A stretch of DNA of 64,000 nucleotides from Schistosoma mansoni (lineage: Eukaryota > Platyhelminthes > Trematoda > Strigeidida > Schistosomatidae): contig NC_031495.1 in assembly GCF_000237925.1 (NCBI RefSeq), positions 54,850,108-54,914,107 of the forward strand, given 5' to 3'. Made by a program: the position numbers and the translations under genes. Under the pieces are notes generated by a model. That model saw only the letters and a program-made list of their open reading frames with translations, searched no databases and was not told where the DNA came from. Shown one piece after another: positions 1 through 9,429 of this stretch; position 1 is the first letter of the stretch; every line of letters starts with the position of its first letter.

Positions 1-1818
1 TTGGTCACTTGACAAACGATAATTGTTTCATGGTGATACTGTATACTTTTTCAGTTGTTTCATTCAAACATTATTGACTACGCTGTTTTAGGACGGAATA
101 AGTTTCAAACGAAGATCATCAGATATGGATTCAACAGATAAAAAACTGCATGATATTTACCAGCTGGATAAGATTAATTCATATCAGTCCGCTTAAGCTT
201 ATGGAGCACAGTGATGACATGAAATGTATATCCAGAATCCGTTTGCTCCTCCTCTTTTTCAGCTTATTCTAAGTGTACAGTCACTTAGATAAATGTATAT
301 TGAAGAGTTATAGGTTACACGAAATCCTGCTCCGTGTTAAAGATGCTACCAATTAATTAGTTTTTAATGATGAAAAACAAATATTTCATTTATAAAAGAA
401 CTAGTTTATTGACCGGAACACCAAATACGTTTAGTATCTCCATGGTAAAGAAATAGAAATATTCTTCCACCTGTTTCTCGTCAGTAAACAATGTAGTTTA
501 TTCGCTGATGAAAAAAACGATAGCTTTATTTAATAAATTTGCACAGCGATTAGGCACAAGCCTGTGATTACTTATTTTCGCCTATTACTTAAGTTAATTG
601 TCTTTTACGATTGTTAATGATTCACTAGTTGACATCATTTTGAATAAGGACTTGTTGTATAAGTGCCCTAAACTATTGCACAATATCTTGCAGTGAACCT
701 AATCACAGCATTATTATTATAATGTGTGTACAGGAAGCTTATACCACGAAATACGTCAATTAGTTTACATTTGCCAGTGTGTCATAAGAAAGTAGAAGCT
801 CTGATAACAGAAATTGCTCGCTCCACCACATACGCTAATAGTGTTTCAATAATATTTTGGATAATGCCGATTCAAATCCCAAGGAGAGCATCGATTCTCT
901 CAAAACCAAAAGCGCACTTTTCAGACGAGTGTCGGCTAGCACGAAATCTATAATAAGTGTTTCCTGAGGCCTAACTTCAACCACTTACCAATCCTCACAT
1001 GTCTGAGATAAAATGTACTGAATCTAGATCACCAATATACCATAACAGATATGAAGTAAATCGAGACAAGCGACCAGTTTACTCTTGATGTTAGTCTTCT
1101 CTTTATAACTCCAAAGTCTACCCTCCTATACATAATAATAGTAGTAATATGCAAGCTTATTTAATACGGAAAAATATTGGTCATGAAAGTTAGTTACATC
1201 GCAATGTACTAAAACATTCACAAAACTAGCTAAGATTTCAGTAGTTATAGTTCAAAAAGAGATATTAGAAAATTAGCATACGTGAAAGCTACTAAAAAGG
1301 GTGAGCTGTATACCACCACTCAAACAATATCACTCTTCTCTTAATTATTCTGCCAATATAACCAGCTATTTAATGTATATACTTTTTAAGTACTTATACT
1401 AACCAGTAGTATAATTCGAGATTTACTAAAACACTACAAGTCTGTGTGTGACCTTACGTTTATATTATGGAGAAACAAGCCATATTTAACGACTAATTAT
1501 CAAATTATTTAAAGAAATTCGGTGTAAAATTTACAATAAACCGACAAGTAAACACTGTATATCAAAAAATTTATCTAAGCGTACTTCACATTCATTAATG
1601 TTAGACACAATCTGTCACATTTCAAAAATAACGTGATACCTTTGATTCTTTTATGTCAACCGGATAGTGAGTTTACAATAAAGTTAGAATGTTTCTTAAT
1701 TGTAATCAAAACATGATATTAATTGAAAGTGTTGCTTCTCTTCAAAGACGTACATCATATACAAATATGATACATAGATCATAAATTTTTTTTAATTCAA
1801 AATTTCTTATTTCATTAG
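1..1818. other. AT-rich non-coding sequence left of the zinc-finger exons
   Basis: No exon or transposon was recognised. The only open frame of note (726-953) has no family signature. Most likely intron of the zinc-finger gene. Confidence 0.5.
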
Positions 1819-4029
1819 GTTGAATTTTGTTCTCTTGGTTTCACTAATAAAAATGAATTGGTGAATCATGTTGTGCAAGATCATTATCTAGGCGAATCAA
1901 CAGATGGATTTCGATGTAATTGGGCTTCATGTGATTTATATCTACCGTTAAATTGTTCACAATTTAATAAAGAGGTATGATTTTGTATGTGTATTTAGTA
2001 TAAAGTAATGAGTTTATTTTTTTAATGTTAACACAAATAGACAGATGCCTTAATTTTGAAAATTTATTAACTTCTAAAGTGTAAATATTCATGTCATAGT
2101 TAGCTTCATATTATAGAAAAATATCAACATTTCAAAGGGATTTACATCACAACTTATTATCAGCCGATTAGATATTTAGGAAGTCTGGCTGAGTATGCCA
2201 GTTTAAGTTGGTGGTATTTACATCATTTAACGAAACATAAAAAGTATAATTTCAGTAGTAAAATTTAAGTCTAATACTAATTATGAATTATCTTTGAAAC
2301 TGACATTTTAAAAATATAAGTCTACAATACTCAAATAAATGTAAATAACCATCCTCACTAATTCTTATCATCCTGTTTAAATATTTGTGTTATGATTATT
2401 TGAGCTTAATGAATATTTTATTCAGAGAAAATAAGGTAGTTGGAGTTAGAAAACAGAGGGCTTTCAACATTGTTTGCGTTCAATCTTACCTCTAATCAGA
2501 AAAGATTTTGATCTCAGAAACTGACCAATTTACATTGAAAAATTTGTTATCATGTCTTAGTTTAAAAAAAGTAGTTACATTTTGATAGCTATTCAGATAG
2601 TGTGTACAATTACAGTTTTAATACATAGAAAATCTCATTTGATTCACAAATTGATCAATGCAAGACCATTATTGAAAACCTGAAAGCAGTAAATAGTGGT
2701 CTAATCTTGATCCACCCATGATTTCAGTAAAACTCAACAATCGCCGCAACCCTTTACTGATAACATACAAAATCATCAGATTAATAATGAGTAATCAATA
2801 AGTCAAGGTGTTCTCATGTGACGTTAGATGTATAAGATGGGGTTATAGCAATTTGGTTGCACACAGTGTAGAAAGGTACCTGCTCATGAAGGGCTTGAAA
2901 ATGAACTGAATTAGTAATGGTCTTGACGACATTGGCGTGTGATTTTAGGAAGGAAAGGATGACTTTTTAAGGTCGGTCACCTATGGCATTTTAGTGATTA
3001 GTTTTATGCGTGTTAGCTCCGTACTTATCGCTTGAGACATAAATCCATAGAACAGATTGAAGTGTTTTATTTTTAGAGCTGATCTCTTCTAACTTTCCAT
3101 CCGTTGTGAAAAGACATCATCCTCTGAAAGCAGCAGCTTACTGCCATCACAGACCTATAATACCAAGTAGAATTACTTTGTCCCTAAACCTAAAGTTCCT
3201 GCTTGAATTCTTACCGTTTTAAAACCGACGTACTTTGTATAGTGGATCCGCAAGAAACAAGTGTTTCAGCAAATATAGCTCAATGGAGCAATCGAAATAA
3301 GTAAGCCTGATCACCTTTCCAACAGAATAGCTACTTTGAAGCTATTTATTGCAGAATAATATCAATAATTAAATCTCTGAAGACAAGTTCTATTTTTTCA
3401 AGTGCATCATAAATAAACTAATCAACATAAATTAAAGTCACTTATTATTGTTTGTTTGAATATTCCCATTGATGTGTTAGGACTGCAACTGGTCAGTCTC
3501 TAATTGGCATATGTGCATACTGTGCGTATTGCCTCGATATAGCCTTAATTCACAAGCATAGTAAGCGAAGATGGATAGTGGCTAGCAGTGGAATCCAGAA
3601 CGCGCGTTTCGTCCTATTTAGGACTCGTCACCTGGATGTACCTGCATCTCAGAGTTGATGTTCACTCTGGGACTCCATGGCACAAGCAAGTGGCTATCAG
3701 GACTCAGTGGCCGAGTGGATAACGCGATGGCGTTTGAAGCGAAAAATACTGGGTTCGAGTTTCAGAGTGAACATCAACTCTGAGATGCAGGTACATCCAG
3801 GTGACGAGTCCCAAATAGGACGAAACGCGCGTCCTGGATTCCACTGCTAACCACTATCCATCTTTGCTTACAACATAAATTACATTTTTTCGCTATTGTT
3901 AATTGGTTTTTTTCTGAATTTTACTCATCATTAGATAATTTCCTCTCTTTTATCTCATTTCATTGTTTTCTTTTTTTGTCACAATTTTAGATATTAGAAG
4001 ATCATGCTCATCAACATGTATATTCATAA
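1819..4029 (+). CDS. C2H2 zinc-finger protein, last two exons
   Basis: Two spliceable segments, 1819-1974 (52 codons after an ATTAG acceptor; GTATGA donor) and 3991-4029 (12 codons and TAA after a TTTTAG acceptor), join in phase. The joined peptide reads as the end of one zinc finger (a Cys, then Leu and His-x4-His), a short linker, and a second finger of the form C-x4-C-x18-H-x3-H with a Trp between the two cysteines (FRCNWASC) and the histidines in the last exon (DHAHQH). C-x4-C fingers with an internal Trp occur in GLI/ZIC- and AEBP2-like proteins, but the protein stops right after this finger, so no named family fits well. Nucleic-acid binding is inferred from the fingers only. Upstream exons lie beyond the left edge or were not recognised. 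The 2 kb intron contains the hammerhead element at 3435-3870. Confidence 0.7.
3075..3290 (-). mobile_element. Degenerate RTE family B 5' UTR fragment
   Basis: Patches such as TTACTGCC(A/G)TCACA, a run ending in GTAGAATTACTTTG or its counterpart, and CTGCTT follow in the same order as in the 5' part of the RTE element at 15150-15330. The match is patchy and much weaker than between other copies, so this is either an old fragment or a chance resemblance. Confidence 0.35.
3582..3641 (-). ncRNA. Hammerhead ribozyme, left arm, degenerate
   Basis: This is the inverted counterpart of the ribozyme at 3791-3850. On the minus strand it has the same GTGACGA core change, so the loss of the first core C predates or was copied with the duplication. 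In addition its cleavage triplet is GTT instead of GTC. Both arms therefore look catalytically dead. Confidence 0.7.
3791..3850 (+). ncRNA. Hammerhead ribozyme, right arm, probably inactive
   Basis: A type I hammerhead is laid out as stem I CCAG/CTGG (3797-3800 with 3834-3837), core GTGACGA at 3801-3807, stem II GTCC/GGAC with a six-base loop (3808-3821), GAAA at 3822-3825, and a cleavage triplet GTC ending at 3833. The core should read CTGANGA; the first C is a G here, a position needed for catalysis, so activity is unlikely. Stem III is a short self-complementary stretch (ACGCGCGT), which in such elements may only form well in dimers. Confidence 0.75.
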
Positions 4030-4959
4030 GGAAGATTTAATTTTTTTTTCATTATTTGATTATCATTGAAAGTATCATTTATTGTTTAATATTACTATTA
4101 TTATTATTAATTTATTATTCATGTCCAGTTTATTTACAGAAATACTCAACTTTTAAATTTCATTTCATTTAAAACTACCTAAGATTTATTACGCATTTTC
4201 ATCATATATTTATGCATATATATAAGTATTTGTTTGAATGAATTGAAGGTATTCCAAACAAATTTCTATTTGCTGAATGACCAATATTTTTCTGTTTATT
4301 GTTACATACTTCTATTTCAGTAGTAATTTTTCTTACATTGTCAATTAATCAATTAATGGACACATTATCATAGTATTTTAATAACGTTAATGAGAAATTA
4401 TGTTATTTACATAGATATTAATTAATCGTTTAAAGATCCCCATCATATTAAAAGACTAATATTTGAACAAAGAATATTCTTTTCGATAAATTCTCTTCAG
4501 GTTCTACAATTTATACATCCAAATTAATAATCCGAAAAATTGGCCAAGTTAAGGGCGAAGTACATCGTTTAAAGCATGTAAATTTAGGATTGTCAAGCCA
4601 AATAGAATAAAATTGTTAATGTTGATATGACTTACATAGAATGTATATATCTGTATATATGTTAAATGAAAATTTAAGATCCATGATCAGAATAAACATG
4701 GGTCAGATAGGGTGAGAGAGGTATGATAGTGCAATTACAATTCGATCAAGCGGAAGATTAAATTGTGTGAAAAAATTAGTAAGACGTAATAAGGAGGAAT
4801 CAATGCGAAATGAATGAATCATGTATAGGGGAGATTAATGATGATATTTAACCAATAATAATAATAAAATACAATTATTTGTGAATAAATATAAGAGAGA
4901 CAATTACATTTGACTACAAATGGTCGTAAGTACATAGTCAAATTAGTCATCCAATAGCT

Positions 4960-5715
4960 AAGATTACTGTTAATTAATTGACCTTGTGGTTGGCCAAGGG
5001 AGGAGCAAGGGTTGGAGATATTTCTTCTGTACACATAGCTCCGGTTTCTTCATCCTGATGGCAACTGCCTCAGCCGTTTGAAGGACTTCAAGCCTGACAA
5101 GTTTTGGCAAAAAATTACTGACCTTATAAATAATTGAAAAGGATTGGTTTATACTGGCACTATGACTAGTTTGTACTAAATGGGCCAAAGTCGAGCTGTT
5201 TACTTTCTTCATCAGACCTTTGCTTAGCCACGCTGGGAGGTGTTCACGAGCACGAAAATGTAAATTCCTAGAATTTCGATTAATATAACTTGCTCCACAG
5301 GAGCAGTCAAACTGATAAATACGAAATGAGGTGGTCATTCTAGGTACTTCATCTTTAAGCCTCGGTGTCACCATTGGAAGCGTAGAAAACACTAAACGTA
5401 GTTCACCGGCGTTGAAGGATTTTTGGATTGATCTGCGTAATCTCTGAGTAAGTATTTAGCTAGCTGCATCCCCTCTGAATTGTAGGTGTATGAACAAGGA
5501 CTTCTTCTTGACCGTTTGAATTTCGCCTAATTTCACATTCATGATCATATATTTAATTATAAACTTTCTGGGGTAACCGTTCTCCCTCAGAGCATTATAC
5601 AATGTGTTTAGCTCATCTTCAACTATATCTGCCGGACATATAGTGCGTATTCGGTAGCTAAGGGTTTTGATCAGGTTTCGTTTGTACTGTAGAGGTACAA
5701 AGCTAACGAAGTGCC
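4960..5715 (-). mobile_element. Penelope-like element fossil, RT end and GIY-YIG domain
   Basis: A minus-strand fragment of a Penelope-like retroelement. The 5' part (about 5715-5400) reads like the end of the reverse transcriptase (YKRNLIKTL, then an ENGYPRKFI-like motif). The 3' part (5392-4970) is the characteristic GIY-YIG endonuclease region, with YQFDCSCGASYI, EHLPAWL and a closing LLPWP. The catalytic RT core is absent, so the copy is truncated and broken, with few further breaks. Hammerhead-bearing sequences lie on both sides within 1.5 kb. It looks old compared with the RTE copies. Confidence 0.8.
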
Positions 5716-6356
5716 TATATTAATTACTTATTAAATAAAGTAAGAAATTAATTTCATTACTTTGTTTATGTTTAAAGAACCTCTTAAGAAATACATGTTT
5801 ATCAATTAACAGTCCCAATATAAGTATTTAAATAAGAATAAATTTATCACCAACCATTAAATTCCGCATTATATGTATCCGTTTGCTAGATGAGACATTT
5901 TTTATGATTACTAGAAGATATGTTTAATTTTTTTTGATGGAATCATTCTAGTCCGAGTAATACTTGGTTTACAAACAATCTGTGAGGGTTTCTAAGTATT
6001 CGTTTTATAATCCTGATCTTAGTAATTGTAGATGAGAGCTAATAACTGGCCAGACGAAGTTATACAACAATGTTTTTTGCTAATATCCTCTCGAAGACTT
6101 GAATCCAGCACTGATCGGTTCAAATATTTTAATTTAGAAACACTCGATTACCAAGATCACGAAGATTCATAATGAAAAGTGTATTATTTTTCTGTTTCAT
6201 TTTGTAATTTCTCTATCACTTACGTAACTATGTTGTTTGACCTCTTTTTATCTTTGCCGACTGAATTCTTACATGATTGTTACAATATCATTGAAACATA
6301 TCAGCCATGACGAAATTATACTAACTAGCTTAGTAGTTTCATGCTTTATTTCAAAC

Positions 6357-6594
6357 TTTCTGTCGATATGCAAAGATGGATAGTGGCTAGCAGTGGAATC
6401 CAGGACGCGTGTTTCGTCCTATTTGGAACTCGTCAGATGGATTTACCTGCTTACCATGCTTGTGAATTTAGGCTATATCGAGGCAATACGCACAGTATGC
6501 AAATATGTCAATTAGAGACTGACCAGTTGCAGTCCTAACACATCAATGGGAATATTCAAACAAACAATACTAAGTGAATTTTTCTGTCGATATG
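6357..6594 (+). mobile_element. Short hammerhead element with inverted 5' part and 14-bp TSD
   Basis: TTTCTGTCGATATG occurs at 6357-6370 and again at 6581-6594, bracketing a 210-bp unit. Its right part, 6451-6580, is the reverse complement of 3435-3563 in the other element and ends at the same terminus (CAAACAATA, then TAAGTGA). Its left part, 6371-6450, is the ribozyme segment in the opposite orientation to that expected relative to this tail. Inversion of the 5' part within one target-site duplication is the mark of twin priming during LINE-driven retroposition. The tRNA-like head is missing. Confidence 0.75.
6371..6450 (-). ncRNA. Hammerhead ribozyme with intact core
   Basis: On the minus strand this copy keeps a consensus core CTGACGA, a stem II GTTC/GGAC closed with one G-T wobble, the GAAA strand and a GTC cleavage triplet. 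The innermost stem I pair is a T-C mismatch. Of the three ribozyme copies in the window it is the only one with a consensus CTGANGA core, so slow cleavage is possible if transcribed. Confidence 0.7.
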
Positions 6595-9429
6595 TTTTAG
6601 CAATTATTATTACACTTCAATATTTCAGTTCGCTAGGAAAGTTACTATGTTTTAATATTCAAGATTAAATGAATGGATGATATAGAATGAGACAGAAATT
6701 TTTCTTAGACATTCTTTCTTATCTATAATCGTTAATATTTATTCAAATGACTCCAATGATTAGAAAACATTATGAACCATCAGTTTACACTTTTAATATC
6801 TTTATAAAACAAGGTTATATGCACATTTGATTAGAATAAATAAACTCTTATGATTTGATTGCTTTGACACAATAGATTAAGGATTAATAGTATACGGTAT
6901 ATTTTTGTCAAGAATTTAATGTATGAAATTTTATACGTTAACGATCTTCACACTGAAAAATTAGTTGACTCTACTAGCAGTTTAATAACGTTCAACAATC
7001 AGATTAATCAACCATTTATGACGTCCTAATACAGTATACATTTAATTGTTTAAACTTATTCAAAATATTATTTTGTCTTGAAACTCACTTATTAACGATG
7101 TTGATCCTTTTTAATGGCAGTTGCAAAATTTGAATATTGATAATAAACTTAATGATGAAAATAATTTTAACAAAAATGTAAAATCTCTCTTTTCATAGAA
7201 TATTTTCAGTCGGATTAATGAATTAACTTACCGTTATGATTCTTGAATAATACATTCAAACTTGAAGTTTTTAGCTAAATCACAAGTAGTTATTTGAATA
7301 CTCTAATGAACTAAAGAAAAAAGCATTACCATCTCATTCTTTTACTAAACAGAAAACAACTGTATACTTAGATAATTAATTTAAATGATTTGGTTTATTA
7401 AGTAAAGGTTGAAAAGTTTAAAGTTCTTTAAACACCTTAAGTGAAACAGTGAGACTTTATGGTAAATCTTTCTACTTTGTCAGAAGTAATTTCTAAGTGG
7501 ATCATGTCAGTATTTAGCTCAGGAATAAGTAATATAGAGTGGTTATATTCCTCAACTTTAGGCTAGTTTCATATGCATATGTGCATTCAGATAATCACAC
7601 TTCAGATACGGCTTGAAAAGAATCACGATTAACTGATGCTTATTGTATATTTGTCTTATGGTTTATTTTTTTTTATTTCCCTCACCCCATAGTTCAAAGA
7701 CGCCGCGACTTCAAAAAAAGCATCATTAATTAAAATATTATGGATATCTGACAATTAAGGCTTATAATATCATTACCACCCACAAATGTTTAGTTAATCA
7801 TTAAGCCGACACTTTATTGAACAATAATGAGTAGATATATTATGCCATCGATTCAGGTAAAACGCTTCCTAAACAATGTAGGTTTTTTCTAATAGTATCA
7901 GTTAAAAACGAGATGCTTGATAGAGAATTCACAAATTCAGAAAATAAAATAATAAATTTAGCACGAATTAACATGACGTACAAATTGATTAACTCCCATC
8001 TATATGTGTATTAATAATAACTCAAACGATGAATAAATGGATTTCATATTTTTAGTTTACCTACTAGAAAAGTTAATTTAATAGAAAAAAAGGAATAGAC
8101 TTTTAATCTTGACCATATCCGTTTTAGAACTAACAGTAGTATTCCTTATTATTTTGAAAACGTCTTAATTAGCTGATTATAAGACAAATGAATTTAAACA
8201 CTTCGACAGTATGTAATATGGTAGCTATTCTTCCAGGTCTTGTATGCAAACGCGTTTGTTGTAATGTGGCGACTTATGAAAAATGTTAGCTAGTAAATGT
8301 CATATTAGGTGATTGAATAAGTCTTATGTATAGACTTTGTTCTAGTTGGACTAGTCAGGATGGCATGCTCAAATCTTTAGTGGACTATTGCCCCCCGTAA
8401 TATTCAAATCTGTATCACTCAGTTTTACCATAACCAAACTATTTTGACGGTAATAAACACTTTGTATCTCGGCATCCTAACACAAACACCGTGTCTAAGA
8501 CTTCCTCCTGATTATCTACAATACCTAGACATAGACTGCAAAATCTAGTTACTTAGACTAAGGAACACATTGCAACTGAATTGATAGACACTGGTTTGAC
8601 TCAGTGACTAGTTAACGCAACAAAGCTTATGTTATGCTTAAGTTCTAGGTATTGAAAAGAATGGTGAACAGCAGCAAATGACAAATAATGGAGATATTCT
8701 GTCCCCAAATTTACGTTATCTTAAATTAAATTACGATAAAGAAATATTTTTGAAATTGCGTAAGAAACACATTATCCATCCAGAACCATACTAAATAGCT
8801 GAATAGTTTTGAAAAATGTCCTGAACTACTAACCTGATAACACCATCTTAAAGAAACATTAGAGATTCAAATTTAATTCTGTTAACTAATTATTTACTAC
8901 AACTTTTTGGACAAAATATACACATTATTACATTTAAAAATCCCTAGTCTCTACCATTGTACTTTACTCCTAGTGTTATAAATTATTTTCAACTTTTTTT
9001 TCATAATTTTATTTAAATATTACGTAACTAGAACAGTATATTGAATACTAATAAACAAGTGCATGCTGGCAAAATACTTTGAATAATAGTCTTCTTTTGA
9101 ACTGTATTTATATGTGAAGCAATTTAACCAACTGTTTATGTTTATATATTACATATATTTTCTCAAATAAAATACAGTTTTCTATTCAGTGAATATTCTC
9201 GTGCACAGGTTTCACTTCATCTGGAAAGTTTGTATTTAAGATAAATTACAAATAGGTTATAAAAGGTAAATGTTTCATAAGTGAAACAAATATTTAAATA
9301 AAACGTTCATAAGTTTATTTAAAAGCCCTGAATAATACAACAGTAAGAGGACCAGAGACCAGCATAAAAATACTAACTAGAAGATTGTTACTGTTCAGTC
9401 TTATACCAAGGAATAGTTTAAGCTTAACT
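6595..9429. other. AT-rich intergenic DNA, nothing recognised
   Basis: No long open frames, splice-bounded exons or repeats could be supported on either strand. Confidence 0.5.

Larger units (their letters stand above)
3423..3882 (-). mobile_element. Sm-alpha-like hammerhead element with inverted duplication, flanked by a 12-bp TSD
   Basis: A single insertion unit, 3435-3870, lies between two copies of CAACATAAATTA (3423-3434 and 3871-3882). Inside, 3561-3669 and 3763-3871 are inverted repeats of 109 bp with about four mismatches. They surround a 93-bp centre with tRNA-like pol III boxes: A box TGGCCGAGTGG at 3708-3718 and B box GGTTCGAG at 3752-3759. Each arm carries a hammerhead ribozyme sequence. 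The left part (3435-3560) is a tail shared with the element at 6371-6580. On the minus strand the order is inverted head plus ribozyme, then ribozyme plus tail. This suggests a retroposed copy with a 5' inversion rather than two separate insertions. The Sm-alpha assignment rests on the ribozyme and the tRNA-like head. Confidence 0.8.

Noticed and set aside
726-953. 75-codon open frame at the left edge
   Set aside because: No motif, no splice or promoter context, and a length expected by chance.
3700-3775. A functional tRNA gene (Leu/Ser-like A and B boxes)
   Set aside because: The boxes are present, but the acceptor stem does not close and the region is the centre of the hammerhead-bearing element, so it is a tRNA-derived promoter, not a tRNA gene.
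1819-4029. Assignment of the zinc-finger gene to AEBP2/Jing
   Set aside because: The first finger resembles that family, but the protein ends after the second finger and lacks the AEBP2 C-terminus.
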